The notes: generated by a model from the letters alone, not told the origin. A DNA stretch of 64,000 nt from Prochilodus magdalenae (GCA_024036415.1 JAMWET010005499.1:62001-126000); one strand, 5' to 3'. Shown: positions 10,285-22,264, counted from the first letter of the stretch. Numbers and translations: made by a program.

Positions 10285-12747
10285 ACAACCTATTCCATCT
10301 GTTATATCTGCTGAAACAACAGCATTTCTTTCTCTGCTAGCATGCAAGTTAGCACCACCAGCCCAAAGCAAAGTATACAGCGATTTTCAGGCTTTTCAGA
10401 GAAATGATTTGTATTGCAAAATTAGCATGGATCGCTAAATGGCGCACTGAGGCTAACCTAGCCTTTTGAGTGAAAAATCCACACTCTGTGTACCCCACCC
10501 CATGCTGCTTCGTCATGTAGGTGTGACACACTTCCGAGTGGTGTGAGTCACTCCGACCTCTACAGATTTGGTTATCAGCAATAAAATTGTCCACACCAGA
10601 AGTGTAGTAGTCTGCAGTTGTGAATAAAGCATTTGTAACCTGTTTCACACTTGTCCTGTCAATTCGCCCTTTGTCGCTGGACAAAATGTATGAATCCGGT
10701 ATGAAAGGCTGGGGCATATGTTAGGCTTTAGAACTCTGAGCAGAGGAGATAAATGAAACAGATGAAAAAGAAGTGGAAGCAAGGAGTGTGTTCCCATGAA
10801 TTCTTTAGCACCGCTCTGCACAGGCTTGCAGATGTGTGGAAATGTGTTTGATCTTCTGAGTCATCCAAGTCTCACATTCGTTCTGTCACTTTCATGAAAA
10901 TCCATCCCACTTCAGGTGTAAATTGGATTTTAGGGTGCTAGAATGTGTTTTCAACAGTGAAACTCCTCTATTATCAACTATGCAAAACTACAGAGTAGGG
11001 ACTCATCATTTTGATATATGAATGCTGAACATATATTTCAAATATGATATGCCTCTAGTCTCTAACCCTAACCCTGCCCTAGAATTATATTATAATTTCA
11101 ATATGAGCAGCTATTTGGCACCACAATGACATTATTGTTATTATTATTTTATTAGCCAGAGGGCCGGAAAGGTCCTGTCATTAAAAATAGTTCTACGTTC
11201 TACATCAGGACCGTGAATTTTAGATATTTCCAACCCCCGGGGTCAGCATCCCAACTGCACATTATGCTCCCCACTGCATCATTAGTGTGCTAAATGGTGT
11301 GCAACTGAATGAGCTTTGGCCAGTAATCTCAATATAGGGCAGAGGTGGTGAACTACAGCTCTGGAAGGATGGTGGCCAGCATCGCCAAACAGTACCAGGC
11401 ATAGGTGTTCAGCACCACATATAGAGTGTGTACCCGGACGTTACTTTTCTGTTGGAATATATCCCCTCGGTTCGGCTAAGTGGCAAAACATTCCGCAACT
11501 GGAGTTTGTTGATTAGATGAAGCAGCGAATCACTTGTCATGAAACAAGCAATCTGCTTTGTGGAGTTCCCTCCTATACGGAAACCTGGATTTGTTCTGGA
11601 AAGAGCTAACAGTGTCTACCCATCCCTCCTTTGTTTGTAGAACATCAGGTTTATCATCACCACTTACATTTTTAATAAACGCTGACCAATATTTTACAGT
11701 TACATGGAATGTAAATTAAACGAAGGATGCTAAATATGTAACTGATGAGTAGTCAGTAAAGTAGTTGCATAAGGTATGGCATGATTTTGCCCCAAAATAG
11801 GAGCGAATGCAGCGATTCATATACTGGCTTCTGTTTGCCAGCTTCACATTTGAATTTGGCCATTTCCACCTTAATTGGTGCAGCACTTCCATAAGGCTAC
11901 TGTGCCAGAAATAACTGCTTTAGCATTTATGGTCATTCAAACAAGAGAGTAACAAATCTGACTTGAGTCTTCTGTGATCTGTTTGCTTTTCTTTTCCTTT
12001 TTTCTGTTCGTGTTTGCTATGATCGCTCTGAATTCAGGCTAAATCTATATGCACAGTCAATCGCACAACAGCTCCAGTTTGAAATCTTCTGGGGTTCTTG
12101 CAGCATTCATACTGAACACTAATACAGCTGCTCAGTTAGTCTTTCTGCCACTGGGTATAAAAACAGTGACTCCTGCTAACTCACTAACTCCCACCTTACC
12201 TTGCAATCGAGATTACTTTGCCTAGCCCAAGCAAAGAAATCTAGTTGGGATTTAGATTGGAAAAATGTTTTGCTTGCAGATCAGTGGTTTCCAAAGACCC
12301 AATGTGCATGCCCTGATTCAACTTATCTGCTAATTTCCAAGCCATTCCTGAGCTGAAGTGAGCATGTTAGTGCAAGAAAACATCAAAGCATGCAGGACCA
12401 GGGATGGGAACCTGTAGTGTAGGCACGACAGAAAGGCTATGCAGTACATATGATCCATATCAGAAACCGAATCAAAAACAAATTTTATAGGGCACAAGCA
12501 AAATGATCAGCTAAACAGTCAGTTAATATCATGTGCTACAACTGCTAGAAAGTTTCATTTAGCCTTTAGTATTCTGTACACTTCTGCTTTCTAGTTTTCC
12601 CATTAAAGCTAGACAATGGCTACACGGTGGAACACACAATGAATGCAAATTTATTCATACGCCATTAGTATGAATAAAGTTAAAACCATCAAATAACATG
12701 GCTGTGGTGGCTAAAAGACTTAACCTATTGAAGTTTTTTTCTTTACT
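10285..12747. other. Unique DNA
   Basis: No gene or named repeat found. A 122-codon minus-strand frame at 10349-10717 has no recognisable motif. Two adjacent 'ccctaa' units at about 11083 are too few to count as telomeric repeat. A poly-T/CT run lies near 11990. Confidence 0.4.
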
Positions 12748-13054
12748 GAAAAAAGACCAGCACGGCTTTCCATGCTGATCTAAGCTGCTTCATGCTGATC
12801 TGGTTCTGGTTTAGATGGTCATATTTTTTGACCAGCATACTACATTAATGGCATTCAGCTGACGCTCTTATCCAGAGCGACTTACAAGGTTAATGATTAC
12901 AAGTAGGCCAACGTAGTGTTAGGAGTCTTGCCCAAGGACTCTTATTGGTGTAGCACAGCATAGTCACCCAGACCGGCATACTAGCATCCCAAACACAATG
13001 TATGCTGGTTTTGCTAACCAGCTAGGCTGGTCTGTGCTGTTTTTTAACAGGGCT
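12748..13054. mobile_element. MITE of the 'accagcat' type, interrupted by a SINE
   Basis: Two halves, 12748-12842 and 12976-13054, are rich in the words 'accagc', 'gctggt' and 'catgctg'. They end in inverted 'ctgaaaaaa...gaccagc' and 'gctgttttttaacag' segments. Short palindromic elements of this kind are common in fishes. A SINE splits it in the middle. Confidence 0.6.
12843..12975 (-). mobile_element. 5'-truncated tRNA-derived SINE with perfect TSD
   Basis: This copy keeps the tail ('ggcattcagctgacgctctt', 'atccagagcgactta') and body ('aaggactcttattggtgtag') but stops at 'cacccagaccg', just before the box B and tRNA head. It is flanked by a perfect 8-bp direct repeat 'gcatacta' at 12835-12842 and 12976-12983. 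That is the signature of target-primed insertion with incomplete reverse transcription. Confidence 0.85.
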
Positions 13055-15655
13055 GGCTAATACGAGATGGTTTAATAGCATGGTTTTGTATTGTTGAATG
13101 CGGCAGGTGTGAATTAACAGTAAATGCAGTGTTAGGGCCACACCATTATAGTATTTGTGAGCTACTCTGTGGAATTTTTTTTTTTCAGCTTTGGTGCCAG
13201 CTTTGCATTCTGTCTGCTGGATTAAAAACTAGACCGTCACATGCTTCCTTGCAAAATCCACGTCAGTAACGAACTCTAATTATTCTCTTACATCACACAG
13301 ATTATGCTGTTTATGATGTGGGAGCTATGGGACATGCACTCATGGGACAAGAAGCTGAAGAAATGAGCTTCTATACGTAAGAGCATGAAGTTGGCCCTGA
13401 ATGTCGTGACACCCTTCCATTTCCAGTCTTTAACCTTTTCCTGTCTTATCTCTCAGACACCAGGGCCTGTACTCTCTCCCGAACTGTTTAAAGACGTCAC
13501 AGTGTGCCCTGCACTTAGAGAGGTGTGTTTTCCCAAGGAGCCTCTGTTCCCTGAGCTAGAAACAGGATATGGCAATCAGAGCCTAGCAGGTGCCCTTTAC
13601 TTACCGTTTCTGCTGATAAGTGCACTGATGAGTGCAGACTGAAAATCTTCTCCTGCTGGCACGCACAAGTAAAAGAAGTGTCTGGAGGCCCAATACTGTA
13701 GTCCACTGTTAGAGGAAGAGTTCAACCAACATGCCAACATCTCTGCTGAAAGGAAGCAAAGGGACTGGAATGCAAAACTCAACTTATGTATATCCTAAAG
13801 ATTTTTCTAGGAGGGGCAACAATAATTAAGAATCATGAATGGAAGACAGTATTAGCAATTAGCACCATGTTGTTAGCATTGTTAGCTGTTAATTCACTGT
13901 TAGCATTATTAGCATTTCTGACCCACAGACAGACATTTCACCTTCTTTTCCAAGCGCACAGCTTTTCCACATTCTGCTAATTAGATCAGAGCTTTGTGCC
14001 AGTGGCACTGAATTCTGCAGTCTTTTCTTTCTCTTATTCCCCCATAAAACATGCATCCCTCAGTACTCACACCACTGCAGCTTCCTAGGCTCAGGATGTA
14101 ATGGTCCATTTCGCAGTCTAATCATTAAGCCAATTGGGCCTAATGGAAGTGCAGGCTTAAACACCATGCAGGAAGGCACTTCTCTCAGATTGCATAATAT
14201 AAGAGAAAATAGAAGAAGAATGGCTTTTAGGATTACTCTCAAGTCAAGCCTCATGGTCCAGGAGGGGAACAAACTATCAGCCAGTCCACTCCTTCCTACT
14301 GGGGTATGCAGGGATGATGTAGGACAACTAGTAGCTGTAACTTTAGTTTGGAGGTTACATTTGCTACATAATGTTAAAAATGCTACTTTTAAAAACTAGA
14401 TAACATTGTTAAGGCATGCTGGCTGACCTTCCACCATGCTAGAATAATCTTTACAATTAATTAATAATTAATAACACATCTAAAATTACCATAATTTGAC
14501 AATGCTACTATATTATACATGAGGTCGAATGGATTTTTAGGCTTGTCTAAGCTTGTCTGAGAGTTGCCATGAAAATCATTTAGTGGGTGGAGCATAAAAA
14601 TGTCAGTTACAACATGAAACGAAAAATGTCTGAAAGGTAGAACGCTTAGAAAGTTTCTTGCAAGGGAAAGCAAAAGGAACAGCTGGGGTCTTGGCTAGGT
14701 TGCAGTGGGCCACTTGGCTGCTGCAAAGGAAGTCCTGTGAAAGCAGAGGAGAGGAGGGGGTGGGCTGGAGAGAGGAGGTGGGTGGGAGTGGGGTTGTGGG
14801 GGCTTGTTTCCTGAAAGGGCAGCTGAGCACCGCGAGCGGGCCAAGGAGGGTGCTGGGAAAAGTGTGGCGGGGGCTTCCTACCGGAGAGAGCAGAGTGTGG
14901 AGAACAATGCTGTGAAACGTTGCCAACACCCACAGCAGGTCCCTCTGGAGCAACCTCCATCCATCAGCGCTCGCCTGTTGTGGGACATCACGTTCAGTAG
15001 CTCCACACCAAAACCTGATGAAACATTTTTTGTGCTGATTTAGAATCAGCTATGCCTATAGAATGTAAGGCACTGCAGGTTCTCGCAGTGAGCTCTTGGC
15101 TTATAGCTTGCAAAGGCTTTCAGAGGGTGTGAACCACCTCCACCACCTCTAATTAAACACGTTTGAAAAGCGCAAGGAAAAGCCTGACACCACTAGCAGG
15201 AAACCTCACCCTGCTATGCCTGTACAGCAATGTGATAGGCATTGCTAAGCAATAAACACCTCGTAAGCCTCAGCGTAAATTCTAAAGAGCATAAGGAAAC
15301 AAGATGTTTGTTTGAGAAAGACACTGACAAAAACTTTACTTTTGAAACAATTATGGTAACTCACTTCCTACAGCAGTGTGGCAATAGTATCTAGAGTAAG
15401 ATATTCAAGGTTTAAGCAGCTTTGGAGGGGTTTAAAGAGGCAATGTGTTATCTTTCTAATATATTACTATGTCGTTGTGGTATCCACCCTTAACATAGAA
15501 CAACAGGGAATCTACAATCCAAACTCCTTAATGTTAGCCTTAACAGCTGCTTACTTTCCATTCTAGAAGAAAGTTCAGCATCAACCTTGTCAAGAGCATA
15601 TGAAGTTCCAGAAATCAATGCCAGTGTTAACACACAGGTAAGTTACAATGTTGGC
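13055..15655. other. Unique DNA, with a TTAGC-rich patch and a G-rich patch
   Basis: No gene was identified. About 13853-13917 repeats the words 'ttagca' and 'gttagc'. About 14715-14890 is strongly purine-biased on the plus strand (many GGG runs). Overlapping open frames near 14600-15040 follow from that bias and carry no domain. Confidence 0.4.
14780..14802 (+). other. Canonical G-quadruplex motif
   Basis: Four G-runs of 3, 3, 4 and 5 bases are separated by loops of 1, 3 and 4 bases. This satisfies the strict G3+N1-7 pattern. A fifth and sixth run (14756-14760, 14762-14764) lie just upstream. Formation in vivo is inference. Confidence 0.85.
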
Positions 15656-15856
15656 TTTACATTTACATTTCTGGCATTTAGCTGACGCTCTTATCCAGAG
15701 CGACTTACAAGGTTAATCACATTACAGGCCAATGTAGTGTTAGGAGTCTTGCCCAAGGACTCTTATTGGTGTAGCACAGCATAGTCACCCAGACCGGGAT
15801 TCGAACCCCAGTCTCCCACGTGTGGTGGTGGCGCTATCCGCTGAGCTACACCAACC
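15656..15856 (-). mobile_element. tRNA-derived SINE, full length and best preserved
   Basis: Minus-strand reading starts 'ggttggtgtagctcagcgga' (box A TAGCTCAGCGG). A perfect box B GGTTCGAATCC follows on the complement of about 15799-15809. The tail contains 'gtcgctctggataagagc' and ends in 'aaatgtaaatgtaaa'. The clean promoter boxes suggest the youngest of the four copies. Confidence 0.9.
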
Positions 15857-17239
15857 ATAAGCTTTATACTTTTTTCTTATCGGTAGTGGGCAGTGTTGGT
15901 ATTAATGGTTCCTTTCTTCAGCTACTGTTGCGTTTCCTGTTTCTTTTGTTGGTTAATTGTCCTTAAATGATCTGGATCTAAAATATGATTAATATGAGAT
16001 TGATATTATACGTCATTACTTTTTCAGGTCATTCCTATTGGTCTAATAACTCAAAGCTACAGTGACTTGCAATATGGTTTTATGAGTGCAGGACTCGTAA
16101 CACTATATATAAATATATACAAGTATTAACATTTTTAACTTTTTGTCAAAGATATACTATACATATATGTGAAATGAGATCAAATGAGAGGTACAAGTGA
16201 AGAGTATGATAGCCCAAAGTTAGCAAAGAAGTTGGTGATCTACATATATAATCTCAATTTCATTGCTCTGGCTGAAAGGGTTAAAACATTGATGAGCCTG
16301 TTATCCTATCCTCTCTCCTTCGGAGTGCTTTGTTCTGTCAATAGTATCATTTCACAAGGTGCTTTTATTAAATTGCTGCTCTGTATTTGTACTTAACAGC
16401 CCAAAATGGTGGCACCATTCATTTTGCCTGGTTAAGCCCAACATGGCATCTGTGTATGCAAATTTATTGTCAGGGCCGGCTGTGCTAACACTACATATCA
16501 TGCCAAGAATGTACTAATAGTGTAGTATACCTATAAAAATCCCAAATATGCAAACTAAACACTTACCACTGCAAATACAGTGGCTAATAATGAAAGCTAA
16601 TGTAGACCACTTAGCATCTCGTTTGCATAATCCTCCCATACCAGGTTTCTGTCATCATTAGCCATGTTAGCATTTGGGCAGTGTACTTCGACCATGAAGG
16701 AGTAGGTAACCACCAAACATACAGCGGAATGGAGTAGCACATCTGCAAATGAGGAGACATTAACGTGCCCTGCATTAGGAAAGGTTCCAACACATGCAAA
16801 TAACAGAGGGTTAAGAGGTGTACGGAGGCTAGGCTCATGGGCCTTGTTTGACTTAACACACGTTCCTTGCCTGAAGCAGTTGAGCTATTTATTTATATCC
16901 CTCCGCTCTTAGCAAACCTAATTTGTATTTCCGCTCTGCTGCTTTTGTCTCTAGAGTGCAGGTGACGACAATTGAAATTTGTTGTTTCCTTACATCCCAA
17001 ACACATCACTGTCAACACGCTAGCTTCCTTTTTTCCTAATGAGCTATTTCAGTATTGGATAAGGGCATCCCCTTGCCAGCCGGAGTTTTTAAAGGAAGTG
17101 CTGGGCATGCCAGAACTGTTTGGAAGCGGCTTTAATGTTTTCTATTGGCAGCCGGTATAATACAGTATATATGGTCAGAGACTAATATTTATTTATTTAA
17201 TCAATAATTCAAACATGCTATTGCTTATTTTTCTGGAAT
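15857..17239. other. Unique DNA with a balanced block at 16860-17160
   Basis: The region is mostly A+T-rich. The block at 16860-17160 ('ccagccggagtttttaaagg' area) is of higher complexity, has homeodomain-like and CCAAT-like words and matches no repeat. It is a weak candidate for a conserved non-coding element. Confidence 0.25.
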
Positions 17240-17625
17240 TGTTTTCTGAGGAGATCCAATATGAGACAAGCTACATGTATAAGAAAGGGGAAATCCAAAG
17301 GACAAAGAATGAAAAACAGGACTTTCCAAAAACTGGAGATCAAAAAAGTTTGAAAAAGACTCCTAACACCCACGCAAGACCACCAAACCTGCCACCATCA
17401 GATAAACAGTACTTAAGCTCTTCCTATGCTAGATAAACAGTACTTAATGTCTTCATATTTGAGAGAAGCTCCTTTCCTGCCTCAGAACACAGGTATGTTT
17501 TACAGTTCCACTGTGATACAGTTCCACTGAGCTCAGCTGTCAGGAAACATTGCAATTCAAAGAAAGATGTTGCTGGTGTCCGGACCTCAGCATCACTGAA
17601 TGTGACTTGAATCATGAGCAGCAGA
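17240..17625 (+). mobile_element. Tc1 family C relic, N-terminal part plus fragment
   Basis: The segment at about 17380-17420 encodes RPPNLPPSDKQYL, matching the linker and second HTH start of a Tc1 transposase (pattern GRPPKLSPxDxxYLK). It is shared with 27.7 and 33.05 kb. After a short tandem duplication and a large deletion, 17570-17610 ('gtccggacctcagcatcact', 'gaatgtg') corresponds to SPDLNITECVW. The DDE core is otherwise absent. Confidence 0.75.
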
Positions 17626-17645
17626 AACTTCTATGACTGAAATTT

Positions 17646-18110
17646 AGCTGCACTTTATAGTTCTACAATTACAGACTGTAGTCCATCTGATTCTCTGTAT
17701 ACTTTCATAGCCCCCTTTTACTCTGTTCTTCAAAGGTCAGATGGCCTCCACAGGACCACCTCAGAGCAGGTATTATGTGGGTGGTGTGTCATTCTCAATA
17801 CTGAACTGACGTGGTGCTGGTGTGTTGGTGTGAGTAGATTGGATGCTGCAGTGCTGCTGGAGTGTTTAAACACCGTGTCCACTCCCTGTCCACTCCATTA
17901 GACACTCCTACCTTGCTGGTCCACCTTGTAGATGTAAAGTCAGAGACTATAGCTCATCTGCTGCTGCACAGTGCAGTGTTGGTCATCTTCTAGTCCTCCA
18001 ATAGTATTTCGTTGGTGGACGATTCTCAGTCCAGCAGGTAACACTGAGGTGTCCAGCAGCACTGCTGTGTCTGATCCACTCACACCAGCACAAGGCTGGT
18101 GGGGGTATGA
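17646..18110. mobile_element. Palindromic repeat family H
   Basis: A non-coding element with characteristic inverted segments. 'gcactttatagttctacaat' is at the left. 'gagcaggtattatgtgggtg' and 'agtgctgctggagtgtttaa' follow, and then a centre 'ccaccttgtagatgtaaagt'. The inverse of the first arm ('agcagcactgctgtgtctga') is on the right. Related copies lie at 19.26-20.34, 41.15 and 60.34 kb. I remember this as a repeat of otophysan fish genomes. It encodes nothing and is best explained as a non-autonomous DNA transposon. Confidence 0.7.
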
Positions 18111-18840
18111 ATGTGTGGACATGCTTAATACGGAATACTTTATGCTTAATTATTTTGCTGTTAAGGTTTGTGTGAAATTTACTGACTGCATAGTACTGTA
18201 CTCAACACCAGTCTCCTACAGTTGGGCCTAGACACTGGTTTATTTCAAGTAAGCTTGTCCATTTCCCTTTCTGGAAATTCTCATATTACAAAAACAGGAT
18301 CGGATGTATACAGTCAGAACAACTTCCTTCTAAGCTTCCCTTGTCACAAGCAGCCTTTTAAATTTAGATCAAGCAGGTCACATAGTCTTACTATTGTCCT
18401 CTACACTGGTTCTCCAGGGAAGGATGCTGTGACTCTGTGATTGGAATGTGCCTCACAGGCAGTGTGCGCTACTGGTCACGTTCTAATGGTCAGTATCGCC
18501 AAAATACACGTACGCATGGATGCTACAAGAGGATGGACACGTTGTTTTTCGAAAAAACACTGTTTGCCCAAGAAACCTGGGACTCGGGGCCAGGTCATGT
18601 TTTTATTTCTCATTTGAATGACTTCCTTACCAATTCCTAGTAGCAAAGTGTAATGACAACACATGTTTCTACTGCGATCATATATGTAGCACTGGAACAG
18701 TAGGGACTTGTTTTAGGAATGCCCTGCTATAAATAGATTCGGTCACTGGTACAGCTGTACCCAGTGGCATATTGACTTCCATCTCCCATGTGACAGGGTA
18801 CAGGAAGCAAAGCCATCAGAGACACAGTGCATGTTAAGTG
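18111..18840. other. Unique DNA
   Basis: No repeat or gene recognised. Confidence 0.4.
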
Positions 18841-19073
18841 TCTCTGCCTCTGTATCTTCATGTTTGTGGATTTTTACTTTTATGCATCATTTGATTACAT
18901 GAGCTGCTGTTTACATTTTGTCAAAATTTCACGATGAATGGACAAACAGGAATAGTCCTTTTTCCTGCTCGGAAAAAAAGTCTAGCTCCATTGACTTAAA
19001 TGTAAACTAGGTTTTTGGCTTCTCTTGTAAAGTTGCCATTTTGGAGATGCTTGTTTTTCTTTGGACTGTGATG
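18841..19073. mobile_element. MITE family M, copy 1
   Basis: This copy shares 'catgagctgctgttta', 'tgtaaagttgcc', 'ttttggagat' and 'cttgtttttctttgg' in the same order and spacing with the copy at 23944-24176. Its left terminal repeat is decayed while its right one is clear. Confidence 0.65.
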
Positions 19074-19254
19074 ATACTGCATGTATATCACATATCTGGA
19101 CATCCATTCTTCATTGAGTTCAAGTGTTTCAGACATACCCACAACTAACAGCTGTATGAAAATCAAGCTTATATCCCTGAAGTCTCTATATACTAACATC
19201 TGCATTAGAATTGGATGTACTGAAGAGCTCAGTGGCACTCAAGGCACTGTCACA

Positions 19255-19405
19255 GGATGTCATCACCTCACTGAGGTGTCACAGCAGCACTGCTGTCTCT
19301 GATCCACTTACACCAGCACAACACACACTAACACACCACCACCACTTCGCACTGCAGAGTTGAGAATGATCCAGCATCCACATAATACCTGCCTGGGGGG
19401 TGTAG
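19255..19405. mobile_element. Palindromic repeat family H, left fragment
   Basis: This contains 'cagcagcactgctgtctctg', 'ccagcacaacacacactaac' and 'ataatacctgc', matching one arm of family H. The similarity stops abruptly near 19405, where a Tc1 relic begins. It resumes at 20265. Confidence 0.65.
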
Positions 19406-20262
19406 AGTGCTATTATTGTGAAATGGAAGCATCTACAAGGAACAATAGCTCAGCCGCACAGAGCAGGGCTGCTGAATGCTGAAGCTCATAGTGCAAATAG
19501 AAAAAAAACATCACCCATCCCTTCCCCTGTTGCATCATTCAGCTCCAAGATCCACACTGCCTCTGGAAGCAACACCAGCACATGAGCTACGCATAGAGAG
19601 GATGGGTGCTTTTTCCACTATGTGCGTCAGCACTCGGTGACCCCGTTCTGTGAGTTTGTGTAGTCTATGGCTCCGTGGCTGAGCTGTTGTGGCTCCTATA
19701 TACTTTCATTCATGCTCAATAATAGCTATTGAGCAGCTGCACTCAAGCCCAGGATGGGCTGTTAATGCATGCCTTCACTGGACTGTGGAGCCGAGGAAAC
19801 GTGTTCTCTGGAGTAATGAATCACGTTTCACTATCTGACAGTCTAATGTGGGTTTGGTGGATGCCAGGAGAACACTACCTGTGGGAATGCATAGTTGCAG
19901 CATTATAGCTTGGTGGTCTGGGACTGTTTTTCAGGGTTCCAGTGAGGGATATTGTTAATACTACAGCACAAAGACATTTTAGACAATTATATGCTTCCAA
20001 CTCATTGGCAGCAGTTTGGGGAAGACCCTTTCCTGCCTTAGCATAACTGTGTATCTGTGTACAATGCAAGGTCCTTGACAACATGGTTTGAGGAGTTTGT
20101 GTGAAGGAACTCTACTAGCCTGGGCAAAGCCCTCAACCCCACTGAACACGTTTGTGTTAAATTGAACATTGATTGCAAGCCTCACTCTCCTGCCACACTC
20201 AGCATTTCCCACACATTTTTACAACCAATGAATCTTCCATACCTGCAGATTCCTGAAAAGAA
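19406..20262 (+). mobile_element. Tc1 family A relic inserted in family H
   Basis: The internal sequence of a Tc1 transposase gene is legible in order. 'attgtgaaatggaagcatct' is followed by 'ctctggaagcaacaccagca', the WSDE area 'gttctctggagtaatgaatc', 'ggtggatgccaggagaacac', 'gcatagttgcagc', 'tttttcagggttccagtgag', 'gcagtttggggaagaccctt' and 'aaccccactgaacacg' (NPxEH). Stop codons and frameshifts are many. Both ends lack clear terminal repeats, so the copy may be truncated at each side. Confidence 0.8.
19760..20175 (+). pseudogene. Tc1-like transposase catalytic region, broken (family A)
   Basis: Fragments of the DDE core can be followed across frames. GNVFSGVMNHVSLSDS corresponds to KRVLWSDESRFTIWQS with the first Asp altered. 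VWWMPGEHYLWECIVA corresponds to VWRMPGERYLPxCIVP. NTTAQRHFRQLYA corresponds to NATAYxDILDNxxL. The segment near 20125 gives a degraded SPQPHPTEH for SPDLNPIEH. The changed first catalytic residue and repeated stops show that the gene is dead. Confidence 0.75.
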
Positions 20263-20264
20263 CA

Positions 20265-20345
20265 GAATCTGTACATCCACTGGCCACTTCTTTAGGTACA
20301 CTTTCTTGTATCTACTCTCACTGTCCAGTTTATCAGCTCCACCTA
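20265..20345. mobile_element. Palindromic repeat family H, right terminal fragment
   Basis: The stretch contains 'actgtccagtttatcagctc', the inverse of the 'gagctgataaaatgg' end of the 60.3-kb copy. It probably completes the element cut by the Tc1 insertion. Confidence 0.55.
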
Positions 20346-21314
20346 CCTAGCAAAAGTATCTACATGCTCCTACTACTGCTTAGTTTTCACTGATAACACT
20401 CTGGACCAGCAATCAGACTACTTGTATAAACATGGAGGCCAGCTAGTCAGTTCTAAGATACTGTAGAACATGCTAAACACTAAGCAGCAGCAAAACCAGG
20501 CTACCTTTCAATGTGTAGCTGTTTGCTATGAAATCTGTGCCAATTAAGAGCAGCCAGCTGAAGAATTTGACAGTCATATACCCAGTACAAACCTTCACTG
20601 TCCCTCACACAGACAAATCTTTACCCTCATTCACGAATGGATTCAGCTTCTATCAAGTGCAGACAGTCAACCGTTTGTCAACAACAACTTTTTCTTGTCT
20701 ATATTCTATATTCTAATCTACTGGGCTGTATTTTGGTCTTATTAGAGTAGACAGATCAGTTAAGCAGAGAACAAAAGCAGACTGAACCAGCTTTCTCTTT
20801 GCTCCTCTAAAGGTTAAAATGAGCAATATGTAAGATGATTGCAATCAATATGAAAGATGTATAATAATTTAAAACATCCCAGAATTAACTGAAATGATCA
20901 ACATAACATGAGGAAATAACAGTTTTGTTGGTGCATCAAAGAAATACATGTATCGTGAGACAGAGATATTTACTGAACTTAGTAGGCTAATAAGATGGAC
21001 AGCCCTGTCTGTAAAACGACTTTGGGGAGGCGATAGGCGACAGGATAAAGAAGAAGCAAGCTTCTACAATGGCAAAAAAAAAACAAGTGATAAAAATAGC
21101 AGCAAAACAAGAGTTAACATTGTGACAGAATATTATTTAATGGGCAAGTTGCATTTAGCATTTAGTAAGTATTTAATCATATTAAAACTTTTTCTGAAAT
21201 TAGCACATCTTGTGTTACCTTTTATAGTAATGTTTGAGTACAGACATTTATCATAAATTGCAATATCCTTCGATCCATAACCACCACCACACAACCCCCA
21301 AAGCCATAACTTTG
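20346..21314. other. Unique DNA
   Basis: No repeat or gene recognised. A 102-codon plus frame at 20948-21256 has no motif. Confidence 0.4.
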
Positions 21315-21508
21315 CACAGTTGTCCAAATCTCCCATCATCACTACAGGATCTTGGAAAAAAGTGAATGCAACTCTGGACAGAAATAAATGTTGTGACATT
21401 GCAAAGGCTAGTGGAAACAATGCCACAGGGAATTCATGCCGAGGTCAAAGCTAAAGGCAGCCCAAGGAAATATTAGAGTGTTTTTTTTTTGGGCCAGACA
21501 GTGTATAA
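21315..21508 (+). mobile_element. Tc1 family E, transposase C-terminus and 3' end
   Basis: The plus strand encodes LVETMPQGIHAEVKAKGSPR then KY and a stop at about 21410-21475. This matches the end of Tc1 transposases (LVESMPRRxxAVIKAKGGPTKY). Immediately downstream is a T-rich run and a terminal-repeat-like 'gggccagacagtgtata' at about 21492-21508. The rest of the element is missing. Confidence 0.75.
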
Positions 21509-22077
21509 TATACATAGTATTAGTGCAACCCTGCTGTTAAAGTGGCTGTGTGGAGTTCAGCAAGTTCCTATTTGTGGCCTAATAAAAAGAGACATATTAT
21601 ATACATGATATATGCTGAAGATGATTGACAGGACAGTCCATTTGTTATATTACCACCTGCGTCCACAAAGCAGCGGTTCACTTAGAATAATCGGGTATTA
21701 CCACCAATTACTCCCATTCAGGCACTTCAAGCCTACTGGTCTCCCTGCTAACACTGCCGTACACTCCTGAGGGAGGGTCCCTGTCTGATATCTCTAATCA
21801 CTCATCCTTGTTTCCTGTTTTTTGCCTCCTTTCCTTATGTCTTAGCTCCTCCCTTTGAGAAATTGAGGAAAAGATGCAAGGATATGACATGAGGACAGAG
21901 GAATAAGACACCCTTCAGTGAGTCATCACTTTCACATAGCGCCACACTCACATCCTGTTATTATAACTGAGTTTGGTTTCAGTACATTAAAAACATGTGA
22001 AAACTTGAGGGATTGCAACACACTCCAGCAAGTACACTTACAGCACCTTTCTTTCTGTCCTTGAAGAAGCCAGAGTG
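21509..22077. other. Unique DNA
   Basis: No repeat or gene recognised. Confidence 0.4.
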
Positions 22078-22264
22078 CAATTGGTTTCCTGTGGTGGTTG
22101 CATCCGTCAGGCACAGCGATGTCCTTGCTTACATCACATCCACAGCATGAAACTTGGATCAATAGCATGTCTCACGGTGTCAAACCTATACACCAAGTTT
22201 TACTTCGGCTGGTTGATTCCCTTCGGGTGCGACTATTGGTGCAACTTTTGTGACGCTGAGTGTA
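22078..22264 (-). mobile_element. Tc1 family F, 5' terminal fragment
   Basis: The right end 'ggtgcaacttttgtgacgct' is the inverted repeat end of family F (see 48490-49163). 'catgtctcacggtgtcaaac' and 'gtccttgcttacatcacatc' follow in the order seen in the other copies. Only the terminal repeat, 5' leader and a few codons remain. Confidence 0.7.

Noticed and set aside
10349..10717. 122-codon minus-strand open frame
   Set aside because: No motif resembling any family that I know. Insufficient evidence for a gene.
11080..11100. Telomere-like 'ccctaaccctgccct'
   Set aside because: Only about two units, as at 41035-41046. Not an interstitial telomeric array.
15799..15856. Possible tRNA gene (box A and box B)
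   Set aside because: The promoter boxes belong to the SINE head. The acceptor stem does not pair and the sequence continues into the SINE body.
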